Shown here: positions 24,600-37,400 of the stretch, piece by piece
Layout: each line of letters begins with the position of its first letter
Position numbering within the stretch: the stretch's first letter is position 1
DNA from: Protonemura montana
Lineage: Eukaryota > Arthropoda > Insecta > Plecoptera > Nemouridae
NCBI GenBank assembly: GCA_947568835.1
Contig: CANOQG010000007.1
Location: 868,001-932,000, forward strand
DNA: 64,000 nt
Reading direction: 5' to 3'
The notes under the pieces: generated by a model
The model's input: the letters and a program-made list of their open reading frames with translations, nothing else
Told to the model about the DNA's origin: nothing
Databases searched by the model: none
Position numbers and translations under genes: made by a program

Positions 24600-27500
24600 T
24601 GCCCCATGTCCTGCTCCATGTCCTCCCCCTGTCCTGCCCTATGTCTTATGTCCTGCCCTATGTCCTGCCTCATGTCCTGCCCCATGTCCTGCCCTATGTC
24701 CTGTCCCATGTCCTGCCCCATTTCCTGCCCCATGTCCTGCTCCATGTCCTGCCCCATGTCCTGCCCCATGTCCCGCTCCATGTCCTCCCCCTGTCCTGCC
24801 TCATGTCCCATGTCCTGCCCCATGTCCTGCCCCATGTCCTGCCCCATGTCCTGCCCCATGTCCAGTCCCATGTCCTGCCCCATGTTTTGCCCCATGTCCT
24901 GTCCAATGTCCTGCCTCATGTCCTGCCCCATGTCCTGCCCCATGTCCTGCCCCATGTCCTGCCCCATGTCCTGCCCTATGTCCTGCCCCATGTCCTGCCC
25001 CATGTCCTGCCCTATGTCCTGTCCCATGTCCTGTCCCATGTCCTGCCCCATGTCCTGCCCCATGTCCTTCCCTATGTCCTGTCCCATGTCCTGCCCCATG
25101 TCCTGCCCCATGTCCTGCTCCATGTCCTGTCCCATGTCCTGCCCCATGTCCTGCCCCATGTCCTGCCCCATGTCCTGCCCTATGTCCTGTCCCATGTCCT
25201 GCCCCATGTCCTGCCCCATGTCCTGCCCCATGTCCTGCTCCATGTCTTTCCCCATGTCCCATGTCCTGCCTCATGTCCTGCCCCATGTCCTGCCCCATAG
25301 CCTGGCCAATGTCCTGCCCCATGTCCTGTCCCATGTCCTGCCCCATGTTTTGCCCCATGTCCTGCCCCATGTCCTGCCCTATGTCCTGTCCCATGTCCTG
25401 CCCCATGTCCTGCCCCATGTCCTGTCCCATGTCCTGCCTCATGTCCTACCCCATGTCCTGCCCTATGTCCTGCCCCATGTCCTGCCCCATGTCCTGCCCC
25501 ATGTCCTGCGCCATGTCCTGCCCCATGTCCTGTCCCATGTCATGTCCCATGTCCTGCTCCATGTCCTGCCCCATGTCCTGCCCCATGGCCTGCCCTATGT
25601 CCAGCCCCATGTTCTGCCCCATGTCCTGCCCCATGTCCTGCCCCATGTCCTGCCCCATGTCCTGCCCCATGTCCCATGTCCTGCCCCATGATCTGCCCCA
25701 TGTCCTGCCCCATGTCCTGCCCCATGTCCTGCCCCATGTCTTGCCCCATGTCCCATGTCCTGCCCCATGTCCTGCCCCATGTCCTACCCCATGTCCTGCC
25801 CTATGTCCTGTCTTATGTCCTGCCCCATGTCCTGCCCCATGTCCTGCTCCATGTCCTTCCCCTGTCCTGCCCTATGTCCCATGTCCTGCCCCATGTCCTG
25901 CCTCATGTCCTGCCCCATGTCCTGCCCTATGTCCTGTCCCATGTCCTGCCCCATTTCCTGCCCCATCTCCTGCTCCATGTCCTGCCCCATGTCCTGCCCC
26001 ATGTCCCATGTCCTGCCCCATGTCCTGCCCCATGTCCTGTCCCATGTCCTGCCTCATGTCCTGCCCCATGTCCTGCCCCATGTCCTGCCCCATGTCCTGC
26101 CCCATGTCCTGTCCCATGTCCTGCCCCATGTCATGCCCCATGTCCTGCCCCATGTCCTGCCCCATGTCCCATGTCCTGCCCCATGTCCTGCCCTTTGTCC
26201 TGTCCCATTTCCTGCCCCATGTCCTGGCCTATGTCCCGCCCCATGTCCTGCCCCATGTCCTGCCCCATGTTCTGCCCCATGTCCTGTCCCATGTCTTGCC
26301 CCATGTCCCATGTCCTGCCCCATGTCCTGCCCCATGTCCTGCCCCATGTCCTTCCCTATGTCCTGTCCCATGTCCTGCCCCATGTCCTGCCCCATGTCCT
26401 GCTCCATGTCCTCCCCCTGTCCTGCCCCATGTCCCATGTCCTGCCCCATGTCCTGCCCCATGTCCTGCCCCATGTCCTGCTCCATGTCCTCCCCCTGTCC
26501 TGCCCCATGTCCCATGTCCTGCCCCATGTCCTGCCCCATGTCCTTCCCCATGTCCTGCCCTATGTCCTGTCCCATGTCCTGCCCCATGTCCTGCCCCATG
26601 TCCTGCCCTATGTCCTGCCCCATGTCTTGCCCCATGTCCCATGTCCTGCCCCATGTCCTGCCCCATGTCCTGCCCCATGTCCTGCCCTATGTCCTGCCCC
26701 ATGTCGTGCCCCATTTTCTGCTCCATGTTCCACCCCATGTCCTGCCCCATGTCCCATGTCATGCCCCATGTCCTGCCCCATGTCCTGTCCCATGTCCTGC
26801 TCCATGTCCTGCCCCATGTCTTACCTCATGTCCCATGTCCTGCCTCATGTCCTGCCCCATGTCCTGCCTCATATCCTGCCCCATGTCCTGCCCCATGTCC
26901 TGCCCCATGTCCTGTCCCATGTCCTGCCCAATGTCCTGCCCCATGTCCTGCTCCATGTCCTGCCCCATGTCCTGCCCCATGTCATGCCCTATGTCCTGCC
27001 CCATGTCCTGCCCCATGTCCTGCCCCATGTCCTGCCCTATGTCCTTCCCCATGTCCTGTCCCATGTCCTGCCCCATGTCCTGCCCCATGTCCTGCCCCAT
27101 GTCCTGCCCCATGTCTTTCCCCATGTCCCATGTCCTGCCTCATGTCCTGCCCCATGTCCTGCCCCATAGCCTGGCCAATGTCCTGCCCCATGTCCTGTCC
27201 CATGTCCTGCCCCATGTTTTGCCCCATGTCCTGCCCCATGTCCTGCCCTATGTCCTGTCCCATGTCCTGCCCCATGTCCTGCCCCATGTCCTGTCCCATG
27301 TCCTGCCTCATGTCCTACCCTATGTCCTGCCCCATTTCCTGCCCCATGTCCTGCCCCATGTCCTGCCCCATGTCCTGCCCCATGTCCTGCCCCATGTCCT
27401 GCCCCATGTCTTGCCCCATGTCCCATGTCCTGCCCCATGTCCTGCCCCATGTCCTACCCCATGTCCTGCCCTATGTCCTGTCTTATGTCCTGCCCCATGT

Positions 27501-30229
27501 CCTGCCCCATGTCCTGCTCCATGTCCTGCCCCATGTCCTGCTCCTATGTCCCATGTCCTGCCCCATGTCCTGCCCCATGTCCTGTCCCATGTCCTGCCTC
27601 ATGTCCTGCCCCATGTCCTGCCCCATGTCCTGCCCCATGTCCTGCCCCATGTCCTGCCCCATGTCCTGTCCCATGTCCTGCCTCATGTCCTGCCCCATGT
27701 CCTGCCCCATGTCCTGCCCCATGTCCTGCCCCATGTCCTGTCCCATGTCCTGCCCCATGTCATGCCCCATGTCCTGCCCCATGTCCTGCCCCATGTCCCA
27801 TGTCCTGCCCTTTGTCCTGTCCCATTTCCTACCCCATGTCCTGCCCCATGTCCTGCCCCATGTCCTGCCCCATGTCCTGCCCCATGTCCTGCTCCATGTC
27901 CTCCCCCTGTCCTGCCCCATGTCCCATGTCCTGCCCCATGTCCTGCCCCATGTCCTTCCCCATGTCCTGCCCTATGTCCTGTCCCATGTCCTGCCCCATG
28001 TCCTGCCCCATGTCCTGCCCTATGTCCTGCCCCATGTCTTGCCCCATGTCCCATGTCCTGCCCCATGTCCTGCCCCATGTCCTGCCCCATGTCCTGCCCT
28101 ATGTCCTGCCCCATGTCGTGCCCCATTTTCTGCTCCATGTTCCACCCCATGTCCTGCCCCATGTCCCATGTCATGCCCCATGTCCTGCCCCATGTCCTGC
28201 CCCATGTCCTGTCCCATGTCCTGCTCCATGTCCTGCCCCATGTCTTACCTCATGTCCCATGTCCTGCCTCATGTCCTGCCCCATGTCCTGCCCCATATCC
28301 TGCCCCATGTCCTGCCCCATGTCCTGCCCCATGTCCTGTCCCATGTCCTGCCCAATGTCCTGCCCCATGTCCTGCTCCATGTCCTGCCCCATGTCCTGCC
28401 CCATGTCCTGCCCTATGTCCTGCCCCATGTCCTGCCCCATGTCCTGCCCCATGTCCTGCCCTATGTCCTTCCCCATGTCCTGCCCCATGTCCTGCCCCAT
28501 GTCCTGTCCCATGTCATGTCCCATGTCCTGCTCCATGTCCTGCCCCATGTCCTGCCCCATGTCCTGCCCTATGTCCTGCCCCATGTCCTGCCCCATGTCC
28601 TGCCCCATGTCCTGCCCCATGTCGTGCCCCATTTTCTGCTCCATGTTCCACCCCATGTCCTGCCCCATGTCCCATGTCATGCCCCATGTCCTGCCCCATG
28701 TCCTGCCCTATGTCCTGTCCCATGTCCTGCCCCATGTCCTGCCCCATGTCCTGTCCCATGTCCTGCCTCATGTCCTACCCTATGTCCTGCCCCATTTCCT
28801 GCCCCATGTCCTGCCCCATGTCCTGCCCCATGTCCTGCCCCATGTCCTGCCCCATGTCCTGCCCCATGTCTTGCCCCATGTCCCATGTCCTGCCCCATGT
28901 CCTGCCCCATGTCCTACCCCATGTCCTGCCCTATGTCCTGTCTTATGTCCTGCCCCATGTCCTGCCCCATGTCCTGCTCCATGTCCTGCCCCATGTCCTG
29001 CTCCATGTCCCATGTCCTGCCCCATGTCCTGCCCCATGTCCTGTCCCATGTCCTGCCTCATGTCCTGCCCCATGTCCTGCCCCATGTCCTGCCCCATGTC
29101 CTGCCCCATGTCCTGTCCCATGTCCTGCCCCATGTCATGCCCCATGTCCTGCCCCATGTCCTGCCCCATGTCCCATGTCCTGCCCCATGTCCTGCCCTTT
29201 GTCCTGTCCCATTTCCTGCCCCATGTCCTGCCCCATGTCCTGCCCCATGTCCTGCCCCATGTCCTGCCCCATGTCCTGCTCCATGTCCTCCCCCTGTCCT
29301 GCCCCATGTCCCATGTCCTGCCCCATGTCCTGCCCCATGTCCTTCCCCATGTCCTGCCCCATGTCCTGCCCTATGTCCTGCCCCATGTCTTGCCCCATGT
29401 CCCATGTCCTGCCCCATGTCCTGCCCCATGTCCTGCCCCATGTCCTGCCCTATGTCCTGCCCCATGTCGTGCCCCATTTTCTGCTCCATGTTCCACCCCA
29501 TGTCCTGCCCCATGTCCCATGTCATGCCCCATGTCCTGCCCCATGTCCTGCCCCATGTCCTGTCCCATGTCCTGCTCCATGTCCTGCCCCATGTCTTACC
29601 TCATGTCCCATGTCCTGCCTCATGTCCTGCCCCATGTCCTGCCCCATATCCTGCCCCATGTCCTGCCCCATGTCCTGCCCCATGTCCTGTCCCATGTCCT
29701 GCCCAATGTCCTGCCCCATGTCCTGCTCCATGTCCTGCCCCATGTCCTGCCCCATGTCCTGCCCTATGTCCTGCCCCATGTCCTGCCCCATGTCCTGCCC
29801 CATGTCCTGCCCTATGTCCTTCCCCATGTCCTGCCCCATGTCCTGCCCCATGTCCTGTCCCATGTCATGTCCCATGTCCTGCTCCATGTCCTGCCCCATG
29901 TCCTGCCCCATGTCCTGCCCTATGTCCTGCCCCATGTCCTGCCCCATGTCCTGCCCCATGTCCTGCCCCATGTCCTGCCCCATGTCCTGCCCCATGTCCT
30001 GCCCCATGTCCCATGTCCTGCCCCATGTCCTGCCCCTTGTCCTGTCCCATTTCCTGCCCCATGTCCTACCCCATGTCCTGCCCCATGTCCTGCCCCATGT
30101 CCTGCCCCATGTCCTGCCTCATGTCCTGCCCCATGTCTTGCCCCATGTCCCATGTCCTGCCCCATGTCCTGACCCATGTCCTGCCCCATGTCCTGCCCTA
30201 TGTCCTGTCTTATGTCCTGCCCCATGTAA
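24600..30229. repeat. Super-unit 4 of the middle zone (5630 bp)
   Basis: It lies between TAA landmarks ending at 24,599 and 30,229. It matches super-unit 3 at +4947, then +4935 after a 12-bp loss near 26.66 kb, then +5020 after an 85-bp gain near 27.54-27.67 kb. A private T-to-A change gives CCTGACCCATG (a TGA ending at 30,172) near its end. An ATGTCCAGCCCCATGTTC pair near 25,600 is also private. Confidence 0.82.
27540..27668. repeat. 84-bp local duplication plus a 1-bp insertion
   Basis: GTCCCATGTCCTGCCTC occurs at 27,584 and again at 27,668, 84 bp (seven units) apart, while the sister copies at about 22.64 and 33.21 kb have it once. Just upstream, at 27,541-27,547, GCTCCTATGTCCC replaces GCTCCATGTCCC, an extra T. 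The two events together make 85 bp, exactly the step in offset seen between super-units 3 and 4 (4935 to 5020). The sum is lost again in super-unit 5 (offset 5630 to 5545). Confidence 0.85.
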
Positions 30230-33200
30230 TGCCCCATGTCCTGCTCCATGTCCTCCCCCTGTCCTGCCCTATGTCTTATGTCCTGCCCTATGTCCTGCCT
30301 CATGTCCTGCCCCATGTCCTGCCCTATGTCCTGTCCCATGTCCTGCCCCATTTCCTGCCCCATGTCCTGCTCCATGTCCTGCCCCATGTCCTGCCCCATG
30401 TCCCGCTCCATGTCCTCCCCCTGTCCTGCCTCATGTCCCATGTCCTGCCCCATGTCCTGCCCCATGTCCTGCCCCATGTCCTGCCCCATGTCCAGTCCCA
30501 TGTCCTGCCCCATGTTTTGCCCCATGTCCTGTCCAATGTCCTGCCTCATGTCCTGCCCCATGTCCTGCCCCATGTCCTGCCCCATGTCCTGCCCCATGTC
30601 CTGCCCTATGTCCTGCCCCATGTCCTGCCCCATGTCCTGCCCTATGTCCTGTCCCATGTCCTGTCCCATGTCCTGCCCCATGTCCTGCCCCATGTCCTTC
30701 CCTATGTCCTGTCCCATGTCCTGCCCCATGTCCTGCCCCATGTCCTGCTCCATGTCCTGTCCCATGTCCTGCCCCATGTCCTGCCCCATGTCCTGCCCCA
30801 TGTCCTGCCCTATGTCCTGTCCCATGTCCTGCCCCATGTCCTGCCCCATGTCCTGCCCCATGTCCTGCTCCATGTCTTTCCCCATGTCCCATGTCCTGCC
30901 TCATGTCCTGCCCCATGTCCTGCCCCATAGCCTGGCCAATGTCCTGCCCCATGTCCTGTCCCATGTCCTGCCCCATGTTTTGCCCCATGTCCTGCCCCAT
31001 GTCCTGCCCTATGTCCTGTCCCATGTCCTGCCCCATGTCCTGCCCCATGTCCTGTCCCATGTCCTGCCTCATGTCCTACCCCATGTCCTGCCCTATGTCC
31101 TGCCCCATGTCCTGCCCCATGTCCTGCCCCATGTCCTGCGCCATGTCCTGCCCCATGTCCTGTCCCATGTCATGTCCCATGTCCTGCTCCATGTCCTGCC
31201 CCATGTCCTGCCCCATGGCCTGCCCTATGTCCTGCCCCATGTCCTGCCCCATGTCCTGCCCCATGTCCTGCCCCATGTCCTGCCCCATGTCCTGCCCCAT
31301 GTCCCATGTCCTGCCCCATGATCTGCCCCATGTCCTGCCCCATGTCCTGCCCCATGTCCTGCCCCATGTCTTGCCCCATGTCCCATGTCCTGCCCCATGT
31401 CCTGCCCCATGTCCTACCCCATGTCCTGCCCTATGTCCTGTCTTATGTCCTGCCCCATGTCCTGCCCCATGTCCTGCTCCATGTCCTTCCCCTGTCCTGC
31501 CCTATGTCCCATGTCCTGCCCCATGTCCTGCCTCATGTCCTGCCCCATGTCCTGCCCTATGTCCTGTCCCATGTCCTGCCCCATTTCCTGCCCCATCTCC
31601 TGCTCCATGTCCTGCCCCATGTCCTGCCCCATGTCCCATGTCCTGCCCCATGTCCTGCCCCATGTCCTGTCCCATGTCCTGCCTCATGTCCTGCCCCATG
31701 TCCTGCCCCATGTCCTGCCCCATGTCCTGCCCCATGTCCTGTCCCATGTCCTGCCCCATGTCATGCCCCATGTCCTGCCCCATGTCCTGCCCCATGTCCC
31801 ATGTCCTGCCCCATGTCCTGCCCTTTGTCCTGTCCCATTTCCTGCCCCATGTCCTGGCCTATGTCCCGCCCCATGTCCTGCCCCATGTCCTGCCCCATGT
31901 TCTGCCCCATGTCCTGTCCCATGTCTTGCCCCATGTCCCATGTCCTGCCCCATGTCCTGCCCCATGTCCTGCCCCATGTCCTTCCCTATGTCCTGTCCCA
32001 TGTCCTGCCCCATGTCCTGCCCCATGTCCTGCTCCATGTCCTCCCCCTGTCCTGCCCCATGTCCCATGTCCTGCCCCATGTCCTGCCCCATGTCCTGCCC
32101 CATGTCCTGCTCCATGTCCTCCCCCTGTCCTGCCCCATGTCCCATGTCCTGCCCCATGTCCTGCCCCATGTCCTTCCCCATGTCCTGCCCTATGTCCTGT
32201 CCCATGTCCTGCCCCATGTCCTGCCCCATGTCCTGCCCTATGTCCTGCCCCATGTCTTGCCCCATGTCCCATGTCCTGCCCCATGTCCTGCCCCATGTCC
32301 TGCCCCATGTCCTGCCCTATGTCCTGCCCCATGTCGTGCCCCATTTTCTGCTCCATGTTCCACCCCATGTCCTGCCCCATGTCCCATGTCATGCCCCATG
32401 TCCTGCCCCATGTCCTGTCCCATGTCCTGCTCCATGTCCTGCCCCATGTCTTACCTCATGTCCCATGTCCTGCCTCATGTCCTGCCCCATGTCCTGCCTC
32501 ATATCCTGCCCCATGTCCTGCCCCATGTCCTGCCCCATGTCCTGTCCCATGTCCTGCCCAATGTCCTGCCCCATGTCCTGCTCCATGTCCTGCCCCATGT
32601 CCTGCCCCATGTCATGCCCTATGTCCTGCCCCATGTCCTGCCCCATGTCCTGCCCCATGTCCTGCCCTATGTCCTTCCCCATGTCCTGTCCCATGTCCTG
32701 CCCCATGTCCTGCCCCATGTCCTGCCCCATGTCCTGCCCCATGTCTTTCCCCATGTCCCATGTCCTGCCTCATGTCCTGCCCCATGTCCTGCCCCATAGC
32801 CTGGCCAATGTCCTGCCCCATGTCCTGTCCCATGTCCTGCCCCATGTTTTGCCCCATGTCCTGCCCCATGTCCTGCCCTATGTCCTGTCCCATGTCCTGC
32901 CCCATGTCCTGCCCCATGTCCTGTCCCATGTCCTGCCTCATGTCCTACCCTATGTCCTGCCCCATTTCCTGCCCCATGTCCTGCCCCATGTCCTGCCCCA
33001 TGTCCTGCCCCATGTCCTGCCCCATGTCCTGCCCCATGTCTTGCCCCATGTCCCATGTCCTGCCCCATGTCCTGCCCCATGTCCTACCCCATGTCCTGCC
33101 CTATGTCCTGTCTTATGTCCTGCCCCATGTCCTGCCCCATGTCCTGCTCCATGTCCTGCCCCATGTCCTGCTCCATGTCCCATGTCCTGCCCCATGTCCT

Positions 33201-34423
33201 GCCCCATGTCCTGTCCCATGTCCTGCCTCATGTCCTGCCCCATGTCCTGCCCCATGTCCTGCCCCATGTCCTGCCCCATGTCCTGTCCCATGTCCTGCCC
33301 CATGTCATGCCCCATGTCCTGCCCCATGTCCTGCCCCATGTCCCATGTCCTGCCCTTTGTCCTGTCCCATTTCCTACCCCATGTCCTGCCCCATGTCCTG
33401 CCCCATGTCCTGCCCCATGTCCTGCCCCATGTCCTGCTCCATGTCCTCCCCCTGTCCTGCCCCATGTCCCATGTCCTGCCCCATGTCCTGCCCCATGTCC
33501 TTCCCCATGTCCTGCCCTATGTCCTGTCCCATGTCCTGCCCCATGTCCTGCCCCATGTCCTGCCCTATGTCCTGCCCCATGTCTTGCCCCATGTCCCATG
33601 TCCTGCCCCATGTCCTGCCCCATGTCCTGCCCCATGTCCTGCCCTATGTCCTGCCCCATGTCGTGCCCCATTTTCTGCTCCATGTTCCACCCCATGTCCT
33701 GCCCCATGTCCCATGTCATGCCCCATGTCCTGCCCCATGTCCTGCCCCATGTCCTGTCCCATGTCCTGCTCCATGTCCTGCCCCATGTCTTACCTCATGT
33801 CCCATGTCCTGCCTCATGTCCTGCCCCATGTCCTGCCCCATATCCTGCCCCATGTCCTGCCCCATGTCCTGCCCCATGTCCTGTCCCATGTCCTGCCCAA
33901 TGTCCTGCCCCATGTCCTGCTCCATGTCCTGCCCCATGTCCTGCCCCATGTCCTGCCCTATGTCCTGCCCCATGTCCTGCCCCATGTCCTGCCCCATGTC
34001 CTGCCCTATGTCCTTCCCCATGTCCTGCCCCATGTCCTGCCCCATGTCCTGTCCCATGTCATGTCCCATGTCCTGCTCCATGTCCTGCCCCATGTCCTGC
34101 CCCATGTCCTGCCCTATGTCCTGCCCCATGTCCTGCCCCATGTCCTGCCCCATGTCCTGCCCCATGTCCTGCCCCATGTCCTGCCCCATGTCCTGCCCCA
34201 TGTCCCATGTCCTGCCCCATGTCCTGCCCCTTGTCCTGTCCCATTTCCTGCCCCATGTCCTACCCCATGTCCTGCCCCATGTCCTGCCCCATGTCCTGCC
34301 CCATGTCCTGCCTCATGTCCTGCCCCATGTCTTGCCCCATGTCCCATGACCTGCCCCATGTCCTGCCCCATGTCCTGCCCCATGTCCTGCCCTATGTCCT
34401 GTCTTATGTCCTGCCCCATGTAA
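30230..34423. repeat. Super-unit 5 (4194 bp), middle-to-right transition
   Basis: It lies between TAA landmarks ending at 30,229 and 34,423. It follows super-unit 4 at +5630, then +5545 (lacking the 85-bp event), then +4194 for the last 0.7 kb. Near its end (TGA ending at 34,349) appears ATGACCTG, the first of five copies of a variant that is otherwise private to the right zone. It is thus the hinge between the zones: its body is middle type and its tail is right type. Confidence 0.82.
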
Positions 34424-37400
34424 TGCCCCATGTCCTGCTCCATGTCCTCCCCCTGTCCTGCCCTATGTCTTATGTCCTGCCCCATGTCCTGCCTCATGTC
34501 CTGCCCCATGTCCTGCCCTATGTCCTGTTTCATGTCCTGCCCCATTTCCTGCCCCATGTCCTGCTCCATGTCCTGCCCGATGTCCTGCCCCATGTCCCGC
34601 TCCATGTCCTCCCCCTGTCCTGCCTCATGTCCCATGTCCTGCCCCATGTCCTGCCCCATGTCCTGCCCCATGTCCTGCCCCATGTCCAGTCCCATGTCCT
34701 GCCCCATGTTTTGCCCCATGTCCTGTCCAATGTCCTGCCTCATGTCCTGCCCCATGTCCTGCCCCATGTCCTGCTCCATGTCCTGCCCCATGTCCTGCCC
34801 TATGTCCTGCCCCATGTCCTGCCCCATGTCCTGCCCTATGTCCTGTGCAATGTCCTGTCCCATGTCCTGCCCCATGTCCTGCCCCATGTCCTTCCCTATG
34901 TCCTGTCCCATGTCCTGCCCCATGTCCTGCCCCATGTCCTGCTCCATGTCCTGTCCCATGTCCTGCCCCATGTCCTGCCCCATGTCCTGCCCCATGTCCT
35001 GCCCCATGTCCTGCCCCATGTCCTGCCCCATGTCTTTCCCCATGTCCCATGTCCTGCCTCATGTCCTGCCCCATGTCCTGCCCCATAGCCTGGCCAATGT
35101 CCTGCCCCATGTCCTGTCCCATGTCCTGCCCCATGTTTTGCCCCATGTCCTGCCCCATGTCCTGCCCTATGTCCTGTCCCATGTCCTGCCCCATGTCCTG
35201 CCCCATGTCCTGTCCCATGTCCTGCCTCATGTCCTACCCCATGTCCTGCCCTATGTCCTGCCCCATGTCCTGCCCCATGTCCTGCCCCATGTCCTGCGCC
35301 ATGTCCTGCCCCATGTCCTGTCCCATGTCATGTCCCATGTCCTGCTCCATGTCCTGCCCCATGTCCTGCCCCATGGCCTGCCCTATGTCCTGCCCCATGT
35401 CCTGCCCCATGTCCTGCCCCATGTCCTGCCCCATGTCCTGCCCCATGTCCTGCCCCATGTCCCATGTCCTGCCCCATGTCCTGCCCCATGTCCTGCCCCA
35501 TGTCCTGCCCCATGTCCTGCCCCATGTCTTGCCCCATGTCCCATGTCCTGCCCCATGTCCTGCCCCATGTCCTACCCCATGTCCTGCCCTATGTCCTGTC
35601 TTATGTCCTGCCCCATGTCCTGCCCCATGTCCTGCTCCATGTCCTTCCCCTGTCCTGCCCTATGTCCCATGTCCTGCCCCATGTCTTGCCTCATGTCCTG
35701 CCCCATGTCCTGCCCTATGTCCTGTCCCATGTCCTGCCCCATTTCCTGCCCCATGTCCTGCTCCATGTCCTGCCCCATGTCCTGCCCCATGTCCCGCTCC
35801 ATGTCCTCCCCCTGTCCTGCCTCATGTCCCATGTCCTGCCCCATGTCCTGCCCCATGTCCTGCCCCATGTCCTGCCCCATGTCCTGTCCCATGTCCTGCC
35901 CCATGTTTTGCCCCATGTCCTGTCCAATGTCCTGCCTTATGTCCTGCCCCATGTCCTGCCCCATGTCCTGCCCCATGTCCTGCCCCATGTCCTGCCCTAT
36001 GTCCTGCCCCATGTCCTGCCCCATGTCCTGCCCTATGTCCTGTCCCATGTCCTGTCCCATGTCCTGCCCCATGTCCTGCCCCATGTCCTTCCCTATGTCC
36101 TGTCCCATGTCCTGCCCCATGTCCTGCCCCATGTCCTGCTCCATGTCCTGTCCCATGTCCTGCCCCATGTCCTGCCCCATGTCCTGCCCCATGTCCTGCC
36201 CTATGTCCTGTCCCATGTCCTGCCCCATGTCCTGCCCCATGTCCTGCCCCATGTCTTTCCCCATGTCCCATGTCCTGCCTCATGTCCTGCCCCATGTCCT
36301 GCCCCATAGCCTGGCCAATGTCCTGCCCCATGTCCTGTCCCATGTCCTGCCCCATGTTTTGCCCCATGTCCTGCCCCATGTCCTGCCCTATGTCCTGTCC
36401 CAAGTCCTGCCCCATGTCCTGCCCCATGTCCTGTCCCATGTCCTGCCTCATGTCCTACCCTATGTCCTGCCCCATTTCCTGCCCCATGTCCTGGCCTATG
36501 TCCTGCCCCATGTCCTGCCCCATGTCCTGCCCCATGTCCTGCCCCATGTCTTGCCCCATGTCCCATGTCCTGCCCCATGTCCTGCCCCATGTCCTACCTT
36601 ATGTCCTGCCCTATGTCCTGTCTTATGTCCTGCCCCATGTCCTGCCCCATGTCCTGCTCCATGTCCTGCCCCATGTCCTGCTCCATGTCCCATGTCCTGC
36701 CCCATGTCCTGCCCCATGTCCTGTCCCATGTCCTGCCTCATGTCCTGCCCCATGTCCTGCCCCATGTCCTGCCCCATGTCCTGCCCCATGTCTTTCCCCA
36801 TGTCCCATGTCCTGCCTCATGTCCTGCCCCATGTCCTGCCCCATAGCCTGGCCAATGTCCTGCCCCATGTCCTGTCCCATGTCCTGCCCCATGTTTTGCC
36901 CCATGTCCTGCCCCATGTCCTGCCCTATGTCCTGTCCCATGTCCTGCCCCATGTCCTGCCCCATGTCCTGTCCCATGTCCTGCCTCATGTCCTACCCCAT
37001 GTCCTGCCCCATGTCCTGTCCCATGTCATGTCCCATGTCCTGCTCCATGTCCTGCCCCATGTCCTGCCCCATGGCCTGCCCTATGTCCTGCCCCATGTCC
37101 TGCATCATGTCCTGCCCCATGTCCTGCCCCATGTCCTGCCCCATGTCCTGCCCCATGTCCCATGTCCTGCCCCATGTCCTGCCCCATGTCCTGCCCCATG
37201 TCCTGCCCCATGTCCTGCCCCATGTCTTGCCCCATGTCCCATGTCCTGCCCCATGTCCTGCCCCATGTCCTACCCCATGTCCTGCCCTATGTCCTGTCTT
37301 ATGTCCTGCCCCATGTCCTGCCCCATGTCCTGCTCCATGTCCTTCCCCTGTCCTGCCCTATGTCCCATGTCCTGCCCCATGTCTTGCCTCATGTCCTGCC

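Noticed and set aside
13996-30930. 5,644-codon open frame reading MSCP, HVLP and PCPA tetrapeptides, as a giant Cys/Pro-rich protein gene
   Set aside because: The frame changes identity at every 7-bp unit, the same DNA is equally open in the other + frames, frame-shifting units are not compensated, and there is no non-repeat domain, signal or intron. It follows from a 12-bp unit without stops.
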